From Streptosporangium canum (GTDB lineage: Bacteria > Actinomycetota > Actinomycetes > Streptosporangiales > Streptosporangiaceae), in NCBI RefSeq assembly GCF_900113865.1, contig NZ_FOQY01000003.1, positions 409,972 to 473,971 of the forward strand: DNA of 64,000 nucleotides, in the 5' to 3' direction. Position 1 is the stretch's first letter, and each line of letters opens with the position of its first letter. Of the stretch, positions 26,421 through 34,449 are shown one piece after another. The notes under the pieces were generated by a model. The model searched no databases and was not told where the DNA came from. It was given only the letters and a program-made list of their open reading frames with translations. The position numbers and the translations under genes were made by a program.

Positions 26421-27154
26421 TGTCCCGTTTCCTCGACGAACTACGAGATCCGTGGGGTCTGCTGCTCGGCGCGACCGCCGGGGGCGCCGCGTGGGCCGTC
26501 AGCGTGCACCCGGCCGCCGCCGGGGCCGTCGCGGTCGCCGTCTGGCTGGCCAAGACGGCCATCGCCACCGTCCAGGGGCGGGGCGGCGGCCGTACCGCGC
26601 CGGCCGTCACCGCAGGCAGCGAGGAGGCCTACTGGCTGGAGCGGGCCGGCTCGGCCGCGCGCGGCTTCGGCGAGCTGAGCGCCTCCATGGGAGCCGGCCC
26701 GCCGGCCGAGCGGATCGCGCTGATGCGGCCCCAGGTCGACGATTCCACGGCCACGCTGGAACGCCTGGCCGAGCAGGCCTCGCTGACCGGCGCCGCGCTC
26801 GCCAGGTTCGACCTCGACCGGCTCCGGCAGGAGCGCACGAGGCTCACCCGCGCCCGGAAGGGCGCCCGCGAGGAGCTGGTGCACGACCTCGACCGCGCGC
26901 TCGCCTCGCTGGCCTCCCAGCAGGCCGTGGTCGAACGGCTCGCCCAGACCCGCAGCCAGGTGCTCGCCCGGATGGAGTCGAGCACGATCAGCATCGAAGG
27001 ACTTCTCGCCCGGCTGGTGGAGCTGTCGGCGATGACGGCGACCGGGGCCCTGGAGCCGACCCGGGTGCTCGACGAGCTCGCCGACAACCTCGAAGGGGTC
27101 CGCCAGGGCCTGCACGAAACCGAACAGATCACCCGCGACGCGTTGGATCGCTGA
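26420..27154 (+). CDS. Membrane-associated coiled-coil protein of unknown function
   Basis: A 244-residue protein. Residues about 12-50 hold two short hydrophobic segments (WGLLLGATAGGAAWAVSV, AAAGAVAVAVWLAKTAIATV); the rest is charged, helical and heptad-like (residues about 60-240). Start ATG overlaps the previous stop as TGATG, implying coupling to the VWA genes; PspA follows after 10 bases. I recognise no domain. Position suggests a membrane bridge between the extracellular VWA/binding proteins and the cytoplasmic PspA sheet, which is inference only. Confidence 0.8.
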   Translation: MSRFLDELRDPWGLLLGATAGGAAWAVSVHPAAAGAVAVAVWLAKTAIATVQGRGGGRTAPAVTAGSEEAYWLERAGSAARGFGELSASMGAGPPAERIALMRPQVDDSTATLERLAEQASLTGAALARFDLDRLRQERTRLTRARKGAREELVHDLDRALASLASQQAVVERLAQTRSQVLARMESSTISIEGLLARLVELSAMTATGALEPTRVLDELADNLEGVRQGLHETEQITRDALDR

Positions 27155-27164
27155 GGAGCCCCCC

Positions 27165-27911
27165 ATGTTCAAGGTCATCCGCCGGGCCTGGCGCTACCTG
27201 GTCTTCGCCCTGTCCGGCCGGTTGGACGAGCTGTCCGATCCGCGGATCCAGATCGAGCAGGCCATCCAGGAGGCCAAGGAGCAGCACCAGCGGCTGTCCC
27301 AGCAGGCGGCCGCGGTCATCGGCAACGAGCGCGAGCTGGAGATGAAGCTCGCCCGCTCGCTGGAGGAGACCGAGAAGCTCCAGGCCAACGCCCGCCAGGC
27401 GGTCCTGCTGGCCGAGCAGGCACGGGCCGCGGGCGACGAGCGCAAGGCGCTGTCCTACGAGGACTCCGCCCGCGCCTTCGCCTCCCGGCTGATGGCGGCC
27501 GAGACCGCGATGGGCGACGTCCAGCTCATGCACGAGCGGGCCAGGCAGTCCTCCGCCCAGGCCCGCGCCGCGGTCGAGAACAACGCCATGGCCCTGCAGA
27601 AGAAGATCGCCGAGCGGATGCGCCTGCTCTCCCAGCTCGACCAGGCCAAGATGCAGGAGCAGCTCAACAAGGCCATGGGCGACCTGTCCGGCCTCACCCC
27701 CGCCGGCGACACCCCGACCATGGACCAGGTCCGCGAGAAGATCGAGAAGCGCTACGCCCGCGCCCTCGGCGAGGCCGAGCTGACCTCCAACTCCGTCGAG
27801 GCCCGGATGATCGAGGTCGAGCGCGCCGCCATCGACGTCGAGGGCGCCGCCCGCCTGGAGGCCATCAAGGAGAGCCTCGCCCGGGACAGGAAGCCCGAGG
27901 TCGAGGGCTGA
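27165..27911 (+). CDS. PspA/IM30-family protein
   Basis: A 248-residue helical, membrane-associated protein of the PspA/Vipp1 (ESCRT-III-like) family, which binds and repairs stressed membranes. Seen: RRAWRYLVFALSGRLDELSDPRIQIEQAIQEAKEQH at the amphipathic N-terminus, long coiled coil to residue 190, and the closing helix with DQVREKIEKRYARALGEAEL. Start ATG follows GAGGAGCC. It is the last gene of the VWA/binding-protein operon. Regulators of the usual Psp circuit (PspF, ClgR-type) are not adjacent. Confidence 0.92.
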   Translation: MFKVIRRAWRYLVFALSGRLDELSDPRIQIEQAIQEAKEQHQRLSQQAAAVIGNERELEMKLARSLEETEKLQANARQAVLLAEQARAAGDERKALSYEDSARAFASRLMAAETAMGDVQLMHERARQSSAQARAAVENNAMALQKKIAERMRLLSQLDQAKMQEQLNKAMGDLSGLTPAGDTPTMDQVREKIEKRYARALGEAELTSNSVEARMIEVERAAIDVEGAARLEAIKESLARDRKPEVEG

Positions 27912-28030
27912 TCCGGTGGTTCCGGGCCCGCCCGGGACACGGGTTCCAGGCATACGGCGGGCGCCGCGTGGTCGTGGTCGGGGCCCTGCCGTACGGGAGC
28001 AACCTGCCGTGCCGCCGCCGCCGTCGCGCA

Positions 28031-28062
28031 CCACGCGATGTGATCATGGACCACGGTCTCCT
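28031..28062 (-). pseudogene. Short remnant of a second cysteine-dioxygenase-like gene
   Basis: These 32 bases match 29 of 32 bases of 29038-29069, inside the intact cupin gene, on the same strand. They encode the metal-binding block VHDHIAWC, read minus strand. Flanking bases do not match, so this is a fragment of a lost paralogue rather than a gene. It sits just before the VapBC-like pair, while the intact gene lies just after it. Confidence 0.6.
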
Positions 28063-28100
28063 ATCGCCGTGCACGTATGGCAGGTGGCACCCTACAAGTC

Positions 28101-28343
28101 ATGCTGAAGACAACCGTCTACCTTCCCGAGGAGCTCGAGGTGCGGCTGGACGCCGAGGCCGCGGCTACAGGCGTCAGCAAAGCCGAACTCATCCGGCGGG
28201 GCATCACGATGCTGCTCGACAGCTCGCCGCGCCCCAGGACGGCCCGGACACTGCCCGTCTTCGACAGCGGACGCCCCCTGACCGCCGAAGCCATGGACGA
28301 CGTCCTGTACGAACACATCAAAGAGCGGGCGGCGCGGCGTTGA
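28101..28343 (+). CDS. Ribbon-helix-helix antitoxin (VapB-like)
   Basis: An 80-residue CopG/RHH protein: MLKTTVYLPEELEVRLDAEA (beta strand and helix), then GVSKAELIRRGI. The C-terminal half (FDSGRPLTAEAMDDVLYEHIKERAARR) is the part expected to wrap the toxin. Stop overlaps the PIN gene start (TTGA), the normal VapBC layout with antitoxin first. ATG 28101 begins right at the RHH strand; the ribosome site is weak. Antitoxins of this kind repress their own promoter. Confidence 0.88.
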   Translation: MLKTTVYLPEELEVRLDAEAAATGVSKAELIRRGITMLLDSSPRPRTARTLPVFDSGRPLTAEAMDDVLYEHIKERAARR

Positions 28344-28774
28344 TAATCGTCGTCGGCGCCTCCGCCCTTTACGCCGCGTTCGACAGAGCACAACCCGAGC
28401 ACCGCAGCGCTGCGGAGATCGTCGAGCACGAAGTCCTCGCCATCTCCCCCCTTGTGATCACGGAGCTGGACCATCTCATCCATCGAGATCTCGGGTTCCC
28501 GGCCGCGATGCAGGTCATGGACGCGTTGAATGCCCGCATGGAAAACGGCCAATACCGGCTGGCCGAGTTGAAACCCGCCGACCTCATCACGGCCCACGGG
28601 GTCCGCATGAAGTACGAAGGACTGCGACTGGACCTGGCGGACGCGGTGGGCGTGGTCCTTGCGGACCGGTACAGGACCAACCGCATCTTCACTCTCGACC
28701 AGCGCGACTTCCGGGCCATCGAGCCCCTGACCCACGGGCTCACCGCATTTCACATCCTGCCGGCTGACCGCTGA
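28340..28774 (+). CDS. PIN-domain toxin (VapC-like) lacking the first catalytic Asp
   Basis: A 144-residue PIN-fold ribonuclease homologue. The PIN acidic tetrad should be Asp-Glu-Asp-Asp. Here residue 6 is Gly (IIVVGASALYAAF, codon GGC at 28355-28357) where the family has Asp, one base from GAC. The other three acids are present: Glu42 in VITELDHL, Asp101 in LADAVGVV and Asp120 in TLDQRDF. Start is TTG overlapping the antitoxin stop. The protein probably still binds antitoxin but should be catalytically weak or dead. Otherwise length and fold are normal, with no frameshift. Confidence 0.85.
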   Translation: MIIVVGASALYAAFDRAQPEHRSAAEIVEHEVLAISPLVITELDHLIHRDLGFPAAMQVMDALNARMENGQYRLAELKPADLITAHGVRMKYEGLRLDLADAVGVVLADRYRTNRIFTLDQRDFRAIEPLTHGLTAFHILPADR

Positions 28775-28791
28775 CCGGCCGGGCCCGAAGC

Positions 28792-29316
28792 TCAGCGGAC
28801 GGGCAGGTCGTAGACCCGGCGGATACTGCTCGGAGCGGCGCGGAGGTCGGCGCCGTAGATGTGGAGGGAGATCGCCGTGTCGTCGCCGGTGTTGCGGACC
28901 CGGTGGATGTCTCCGGGCGGGGCGAAGCCGCTGACCTCCCCCGTCTGGTTGGCCGTCCGGCCGATCTCCGCCAGGTGGTCGCCGTCGAGGCGGTAGAGCG
29001 TCTCGTATTCGACTCCCTGCAGGACCCCGAACACACACCACGCGATGTGGTCGTGGATCACGGTCTCCTGGCCGGGCCGCCAGACGACCGCCAGGATCGA
29101 GAAGGCCGCCTCGGTATGGAGGGTGTGGCCGATGTAGTGGCCTGGATCTCCCAGGCGTTCCTCCTCGGTGAGGATCTCGGGAGAGGGCAGCCGTTCACGC
29201 AGCATGTCGGCCACGGCGAAAGCCGTCGTCCGGGGGGCGGTGGACCTGTCGACCAGTTCTCGGACTCCCGCGACCAGCTCCGCCAAGCCGGGACGGGCGA
29301 GCGTCATGATTTCCAT
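28792..29316 (-). CDS. Cysteine-dioxygenase-like cupin protein
   Basis: A 174-residue non-heme iron cupin of the cysteine dioxygenase type, which oxidises cysteine or another thiol to the sulfinate. Metal ligands are visible in VIHDHIAWCVFGVLQG (two His) and DIHRVRN (third His), followed by SLHIYGADL. Divergent from a LysR gene 74 bases away, which is its likely regulator. A fragment of a related gene lies near 28031. The first ATG (MEIMTL) is chosen; the second, three codons on, is possible. Confidence 0.85.
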   Translation of the reverse strand: MEIMTLARPGLAELVAGVRELVDRSTAPRTTAFAVADMLRERLPSPEILTEEERLGDPGHYIGHTLHTEAAFSILAVVWRPGQETVIHDHIAWCVFGVLQGVEYETLYRLDGDHLAEIGRTANQTGEVSGFAPPGDIHRVRNTGDDTAISLHIYGADLRAAPSSIRRVYDLPVR

Positions 29317-29390
29317 ATCTCAAGAGTGCGCCGGGCGATACATGACGTCTAATGTCTATCTTGCTCTTTATTCATAGATAATGTTGATAC

Positions 29391-30257
29391 ATGCTCGACG
29401 TCGTACGGCTCCGCGTGCTGGCCGCCGTGGCCAAGCACGGATCGGTCACCGCCGCGGCCAGGGAGCTGCACTACTCCCAGCCCTCGGTCAGCCACCACCT
29501 GGCCAGGCTCGAGGCCGAGACCGGGGCCAAGCTGATCCAGCGGGCCGGTCGGGGCATCCGGCTCACCGAGACGGGCCGCCTGCTGGCGGAGCGGGCCACC
29601 GAGATCGTCGGCCGCATCGACTCCGCGTCCGCCGAGCTCTCCGCCCACGTGGGCCTGCGCGCGGGCCGGGCCAGGCTGGCCGCCTTCCCCTCGGCCCTGG
29701 GCACGTTCGTGCCGGAGGCCGCCGCCCTGCTCGCCCGGGAGCATCCCGGTCTGGAGCTGCGCCTGACCGAGACCGAGCCGCCCGAGGCCCTGCGCATGCT
29801 CCGCGCGGGCTACGTGGATGTGGCGGTCATCTTCCGCTACGACGACACCGCCCCGGAGGACGACGGCATCCAGCTGGTCCACCTGCTGGACGACCCCAGT
29901 TACCTGGTCACCTCCGGCCGGACCGGAGACCTGTTCTCGCACCGCGACAGCCGCTGGATCGGCGGCTGCGACCGGTGCCGCAGCCACCTGCTCGACCTGT
30001 GCGCCAGGGCGGGCTTCGAGCCGGAGATCGCTTTCACGACCGACGACATCGTCGCCGTCCAGGCCCTGGTGGCGGCCGGGATCGGGGTGACGGCCCTGCC
30101 CGCCCTCGCGCTTCAGGCGCACCGCCACCCGAAGGTCAACGCGATCGAGCTGCCCGGCTCGACCCGGCATGTCTATGCCGCCACCTACGGCGAGCCCCCC
30201 GCCCCTCCAGCGACCACCGCCCTGCTGACCGCCCTGGTCTCCGCGATCCGCCCGTAA
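29391..30257 (+). CDS. LysR-family regulator
   Basis: A 288-residue regulator with a standard N-terminal winged helix (MLDVVRLRVLAAVAKHGSVTAAARELHYSQPSVSHHLARLEAE) and a type 2 periplasmic-binding-like effector domain (residues about 90-288). A Cys pair in GGCDRCRSHL (about residues 193-196) might bind metal or sense thiol state. It is divergent from the cysteine-dioxygenase-like gene, the classical LysR arrangement; control of that gene is inferred. Confidence 0.92.
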   Translation: MLDVVRLRVLAAVAKHGSVTAAARELHYSQPSVSHHLARLEAETGAKLIQRAGRGIRLTETGRLLAERATEIVGRIDSASAELSAHVGLRAGRARLAAFPSALGTFVPEAAALLAREHPGLELRLTETEPPEALRMLRAGYVDVAVIFRYDDTAPEDDGIQLVHLLDDPSYLVTSGRTGDLFSHRDSRWIGGCDRCRSHLLDLCARAGFEPEIAFTTDDIVAVQALVAAGIGVTALPALALQAHRHPKVNAIELPGSTRHVYAATYGEPPAPPATTALLTALVSAIRP

Positions 30258-30264
30258 CAGGCCG

Positions 30265-30306
30265 CCCATGGAAGACCACCCATGGAAGACCACCCATGGA
30301 AGACCG
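30265..30306. repeat. Three tandem 14-base repeats, then degenerate copies
   Basis: CCCATGGAAGACCA is repeated at 30265, 30279 and 30293. Looser copies built on CCATGG continue to about 30425, filling the 210-base gap between the LysR gene and the ABC exporter. The unit is not a multiple of three, so it is not a peptide repeat. No spacers: not CRISPR. Confidence 0.8.
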
Positions 30307-30471
30307 CTCATGAAAGAGCTGTCGTGGCAGACCGCCGGTGGAAGATCACCCGTACCCGGCCCGCCCATGGCAGGCCACCCCATCGCAGGCCACCCATGGC
30401 CGTTCCCTCCATGGCCGTTCCACCCGTAGCGGGGCCGCGCGGGTGGGACCGGCACTGGCTACGCTCAAACG

Positions 30472-31203
30472 GTGCCTACATCGATCATCACCGCCCGCGA
30501 CATCGAGGTGGATCTCGGCGGCAACCCTGTTCTGCGAGACGTCGGCCTGACGGCCGTACCCGGCGAGATCGTCGCCGTGATCGGCGCGAACGGCGCGGGG
30601 AAGTCGACGCTGCTGCGCTGCCTGGCCGGGCTGCAACTCCCCGCCTCGGGAGAGCTCGACGTGCTCGGGGGCCCGCCAAGGGACGACTCCGCCTTCTGGC
30701 GTGACGTCGTCCTCGTGGGCGACGAACCCGCGTGGTACCCGGGACTGACGGTCCGCGAGCACCTGGAGCTGATGCGCGCCGTCCACACGCCGCCCCGCCT
30801 GGAGGTCGACGCGGCGCTGGGACTGTTCGATCTGGAGCGGCGGGCGGACGCCTCGCCGCTGACCCTCTCCACCGGCCAGCGGCAGCGGCTCTCGCTCGCG
30901 AACGCCCTGCTCCGGCCGAGCCGGCTGCTCCTGCTCGACGAGCCCGAACGCGGGCTCGACTCCACCTTCCGGCAGCACCTGGCGACGATCCTGAAGGAGT
31001 ACGCGACCGCCGGCGGCACAGTGATCATGGCCACCCACGACCTCCGGCTCGCCGAGGCCACCCTGGCCCGCCAGGTCGTGCTGGCGGACGGGCAGGTGGC
31101 GGACGGCCCCTCCGGGAACGGGCGCGCGGCGGACGGGCGCCCGAGGAGCGGGCACCCGGGAGACGGGCGCCCGGGGAACGCGCGTCCGGGGGGCAGGGCG
31201 TGA
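30472..31203 (+). CDS. ABC transporter ATP-binding protein
   Basis: A 243-residue ABC ATPase with intact motifs: Walker A GANGAGKST (about residues 42-50), signature LSTGQRQRL, Walker B RLLLLDEPERGL and the switch His in MATHD. The last 35 residues are a low-complexity tail of repeats (DGRPRSGHPGDGRPGNARPGG). GTG start. The stop overlaps the next start by four bases (GTGA), so it works with the membrane protein encoded next, most likely as an exporter; the substrate is unknown. Confidence 0.92.
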   Translation: MPTSIITARDIEVDLGGNPVLRDVGLTAVPGEIVAVIGANGAGKSTLLRCLAGLQLPASGELDVLGGPPRDDSAFWRDVVLVGDEPAWYPGLTVREHLELMRAVHTPPRLEVDAALGLFDLERRADASPLTLSTGQRQRLSLANALLRPSRLLLLDEPERGLDSTFRQHLATILKEYATAGGTVIMATHDLRLAEATLARQVVLADGQVADGPSGNGRAADGRPRSGHPGDGRPGNARPGGRA

Positions 31204-32690
31204 GCGGCGTCTCGGAGGTCCGCGCGTTCATCCGGTCGCGCCGCCGTGCCCCCGCGAGCTGGCTGGACCGCTACACCGCCCTGTTCGGGCTGGCGATGGG
31301 GGCCGCGGTGCTGGCCCAGCCCGCCTCCTCCGCGCTGGCTGCCGTCGCCCGGCAGGCCGATCCGTCGCGGATGGGGGCCGGCGTGGCCCTCGTCGCGCTG
31401 GTCTACGCGGGCCTGCTCGCCGTCGCCCGCGCGGTGGGCCCGGTCGCGGTGCCGGCCGCCGACGCCGCCTGGCTGGTGCTGTCCCCGCTGGACCGCCGCG
31501 GCGTGCTGGGACGGACCGCGAGGCTTCTCCTCGTGATCTCCGTGCTGGCCGGGACCGCGCTCGGGGTGGGCCTGCTCGCCGTGCTGGGCGCGCCCGACCA
31601 GCTGGCGGTGCGACTGGTCGCCGCCGTGGTCCTGGGCGTGTCGGCGGCGGCCGGCGGCATGGCGCTGGCCGTACTCTCGCAGTCGTCGCAGACCTGGGAC
31701 TCATGGCTGCACGTCGCCCTCGTCGCGATCACGGTGCTCGCGGGGGTCGCGGCGCTGTCGGCGTCGGGGCCCGCGCGCCGGATCCTCCCCTCCGTCGCGT
31801 CCGCGCCCGCGACGCTCGGCGCGGCCCTGGCGGGTGTGGCCGCGGTGGCGGCCGCCCTGCTCGTACGGCGGGCGTGGTCGTCCCTGGCCCGGATCCCGGC
31901 GCGGAGCCTGCTGGCCGCCTCCACCCGCGTCGGTCACGTGGCCGGCGCGGCCGTCAGCATGGACCCCGGCGCCCTGACCTGGATCGCCGAGGACAACCAC
32001 TGGCGGGGGCGTACCCTGCGCTCGCGGCCGTGGCCGCCGCTGCCCGCCCCGCTGGCCCTGGCCTGGCAGGACTGGCGCCGCCTGGGCCGGCGTCCTGGAC
32101 GGCCGGCCGTCCTGCTCGGAGCCGCCGCGCTCCCCTCGCTGGCCGCCCAGGCCGCCGGGGGCGTCACCGCGATCGCGGTGGGCGCCCTGCTCGCCGGCGC
32201 ACTGGCCGCCGCGGTGGCGGGCACCTCGGGCGCGCGCCGCGACGGGGACAATCCGACTCTCGCGCGCCTGCTCGGCGTCGACGCCCGCGCCGCCCTCGCC
32301 GCGCGGGCGCTGCTGCCGGCGCTGCTGAGCGCCGTCTGGCTCTCCCTGGCCCTGACCGGTCTGGTGCTGGCCGGCACGCTCACGGCGGGCCCGTGGTGGC
32401 TGTTCGGGCCGTCGGCCGCTCCCGTCCTGGCCGCCGCTGGCCTGCGGATGGCGCGGCGGAACCCCGTCGACCACTCGATGCCGATCATCGAGACGCCGGC
32501 CGGAACGGTGCCCACCGGCCCGGTGGTGTGGGGGTTGACCGGCGTCGACCTGGCGGTGCTGGGCTGCCTTCCGCTGGCGCTGGCGCTGGCCGCCCAGCCG
32601 TCCGCGCTCGGCGGCTTCCTGGCCGCCCAGGCACTGGCCGGAGCCGTGGTCCTCTCGGCGTACCTGCTCCGCGCGGTGAAGGGCCGCTGA
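31200..32690 (+). CDS. Membrane subunit of ABC exporter (possibly DUF6297 family)
   Basis: A 496-residue, Ala/Leu-rich membrane protein with about ten to twelve predicted helices in two halves, separated by a soluble stretch around ALTWIAEDNHWRGRTLRSRPWPPLP. It is translationally coupled (GTGA) to the ATPase gene. I believe it belongs to the actinobacterial family catalogued as DUF6297, but this is from memory and moderate. No substrate can be inferred. The start is fixed by the overlap. Confidence 0.78.
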   Translation: MSGVSEVRAFIRSRRRAPASWLDRYTALFGLAMGAAVLAQPASSALAAVARQADPSRMGAGVALVALVYAGLLAVARAVGPVAVPAADAAWLVLSPLDRRGVLGRTARLLLVISVLAGTALGVGLLAVLGAPDQLAVRLVAAVVLGVSAAAGGMALAVLSQSSQTWDSWLHVALVAITVLAGVAALSASGPARRILPSVASAPATLGAALAGVAAVAAALLVRRAWSSLARIPARSLLAASTRVGHVAGAAVSMDPGALTWIAEDNHWRGRTLRSRPWPPLPAPLALAWQDWRRLGRRPGRPAVLLGAAALPSLAAQAAGGVTAIAVGALLAGALAAAVAGTSGARRDGDNPTLARLLGVDARAALAARALLPALLSAVWLSLALTGLVLAGTLTAGPWWLFGPSAAPVLAAAGLRMARRNPVDHSMPIIETPAGTVPTGPVVWGLTGVDLAVLGCLPLALALAAQPSALGGFLAAQALAGAVVLSAYLLRAVKGR

Positions 32691-32746
32691 GGAGGCCCGT
32701 GGAAAAGCCCAGGCGATCAGAGAGTCCGCGAGCCTAAGATCCGGAT

Positions 32747-33394
32747 ATGCCAGATCTGACAACCCTTGCCCTTTTCGCCGCCGCGACCCTGGCCCTGCTG
32801 CTCGTGCCGGGTCCCGCGGTGCTCTACATCGTGACCCGCAGCGTCGCCCAGGGCCGCGGCGCGGGGATGGTGTCGGTGCTGGGCATCCACCTCGGTTCCG
32901 TGGTCCACGTGGCCGCCGCCGCCCTCGGCGTCAGCGCCCTGCTGGCCGCCTCGGCGACCGCGTTCGCCCTGGTCAAGTATCTGGGCGCGGCCTACCTGGT
33001 CTGGCTGGGCGTCCGCAAGCTGATGTCCCGCCCTGACGGCGCCGAGGCGGCCGAGCCGCCGGTCGCGAGCCGGTCCCGGATGTTCTGGGAGGGCTTCGTG
33101 GTCAACGTGCTCAACCCGAAGACCGCGATCTTCTTCCTGGCCTTCCTGCCCCAGTTCACCGACCCCTCCCGGGGGCCGATCGCCCCGCAGATCCTGCTGC
33201 TCGGCGTGATCTGGATCGCGCTCGGCATGGCCAGCGACGGCGCCTTCGCCCTGCTCGCCTCGGCCATGGCGGGCCGCCTGCGCCGCTCCGCCCGCGCCCG
33301 CCGCCGCCTGGACGTCACCAGCGGCGTGGTCTACATCGGCCTGGGCGCCGTGGCCGCGTTCACCGGCGAGAGCGCCGCGGCCGCCAGAGCCTAG
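32747..33394 (+). CDS. LysE-family amino-acid exporter
   Basis: A 215-residue inner-membrane exporter of the LysE/RhtB family, whose members export amino acids. Six hydrophobic segments can be seen, with family landmarks LLLVPGPAVLYIVTRSVAQGRGAGMVSVLGIHLG near the N-terminus and the FVVNVLNPKTAIFFLAFLPQF block in the middle. Length is normal. It is 56 bases after the ABC exporter and may share its transcript. A hairpin between it and the convergent mutarotase gene probably ends both. Confidence 0.93.
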   Translation: MPDLTTLALFAAATLALLLVPGPAVLYIVTRSVAQGRGAGMVSVLGIHLGSVVHVAAAALGVSALLAASATAFALVKYLGAAYLVWLGVRKLMSRPDGAEAAEPPVASRSRMFWEGFVVNVLNPKTAIFFLAFLPQFTDPSRGPIAPQILLLGVIWIALGMASDGAFALLASAMAGRLRRSARARRRLDVTSGVVYIGLGAVAAFTGESAAAARA

Positions 33395-33450
33395 GCCCCC
33401 GTCTCCCCGAGGGGACTCCACCCGGATCTCCACCGTGGGGAGGCCCGTCG

Positions 33451-33475
33451 GGGCTGGGCGAGTCTCGCCCGGCCC
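33451..33475. terminator. Hairpin between convergent lysE-like and mutarotase genes
   Basis: GGGCTGGGCGA (33451-33461) pairs with TCGCCCGGCCC (33465-33475), one G-U-type pair, three-base loop. Without a T run it may be a bidirectional terminator or transcript stabiliser. Confidence 0.55.
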
Positions 33476-33495
33476 AGGTCCGGACGCCCCCGGCG

Positions 33496-34449
33496 TCAGG
33501 GGAACCGGTAGACGGTCGTGGAGGCGAACTCCTCGCCGGGGCGCAGCACCGTGGACGGGAAGTGCTCCTGGTTGGGCGAGTCGGGGAAGTGCTGGGTCTC
33601 CAGGCAGAGCCCGGCGTGCCTGCCGTACGCGGTGGCGACGCCGTCCAGGAGGTTGCCCGAGTAGAACTGGACGCCCGGCTCGGTGGTGGAGACCTCCATG
33701 ACGCGGCCGCCGGCCGGTTCGACGACCTCGATGCCGCCGCGCAGGACGTAGCAGTGGTCGTAGCCGCCGCCCAGCCGCGGATCCGCGATCCGCGCGCCGA
33801 TCTCGTAGGGCGTCGTGAAGTCGAACGGGGTGCCCGCCACCGGAGCGAGCTCGCCGGTCGGAATCTGCGAGGAGTCCACCGGCAGGTAGCGGTCGGCGTC
33901 GATGCGGACCACGTGCTTGAGGACGTCGCCGCCCCCGGCGAGGTTGAAGTAGGAGTGGTTGGTCAGGTTGAGCACGGTCGGCGCGTCGGTGGTCGCGCGG
34001 TAGTCCAGCCGGAGCGCGTCCTCGGTCAGCGTGTAGGTGAGCGAGACGGTCAGGGTGCCCGGATAGCCCTCCTCCCCGTCGGCGCTGACGTACTCCAGCG
34101 TCACCGCCGTGCCGGAGACCTCCGCCACCCGCCACACCCGGCCGGAGAACCCGCCCGGCCCGCCGTGCAGGCTGTTGGGCCCGTTGTTCACCGGCAGCCT
34201 GTGGGTGACGCCGTCGAGGGTGAACCGCCCGCCCGCGATGCGGTTGCCGTACCGGCCGACGACCGCGCCGAAGTAGCGGCTGCGCGTCAGGTAGTCCTCC
34301 AGGGTGTCGCAGCCGAGCACCACGTTGACCCCGGAGACCTCCAGGGACTGCAGGATCGCGCCGTAACCGAGCACCGAGGCGCGCATCCGCCCGGCGGCCA
34401 GCACGTGCCGCTCGACCTTCTCCCCCGACGGGGTGGTTCCGAAGTTCAT
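33496..34449 (-). CDS. Aldose 1-epimerase (mutarotase)
   Basis: A 317-residue GalM-type enzyme that interconverts alpha and beta anomers of sugars. Seen: VVGRYGNRIAGGRF with NNGPNSLHGGPGGF (substrate-contact His), LTNHSYFNL with the catalytic His, and the catalytic Glu region CLETQHFPDSPNQEHFPS near the end. ATG follows GGAGAG and overlaps the LacI stop by four bases, so the two are one transcript. As a partner of a sugar-acid locus it would supply the anomer needed by the dehydrogenase. Confidence 0.93.
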   Translation of the reverse strand: MNFGTTPSGEKVERHVLAAGRMRASVLGYGAILQSLEVSGVNVVLGCDTLEDYLTRSRYFGAVVGRYGNRIAGGRFTLDGVTHRLPVNNGPNSLHGGPGGFSGRVWRVAEVSGTAVTLEYVSADGEEGYPGTLTVSLTYTLTEDALRLDYRATTDAPTVLNLTNHSYFNLAGGGDVLKHVVRIDADRYLPVDSSQIPTGELAPVAGTPFDFTTPYEIGARIADPRLGGGYDHCYVLRGGIEVVEPAGGRVMEVSTTEPGVQFYSGNLLDGVATAYGRHAGLCLETQHFPDSPNQEHFPSTVLRPGEEFASTTVYRFP

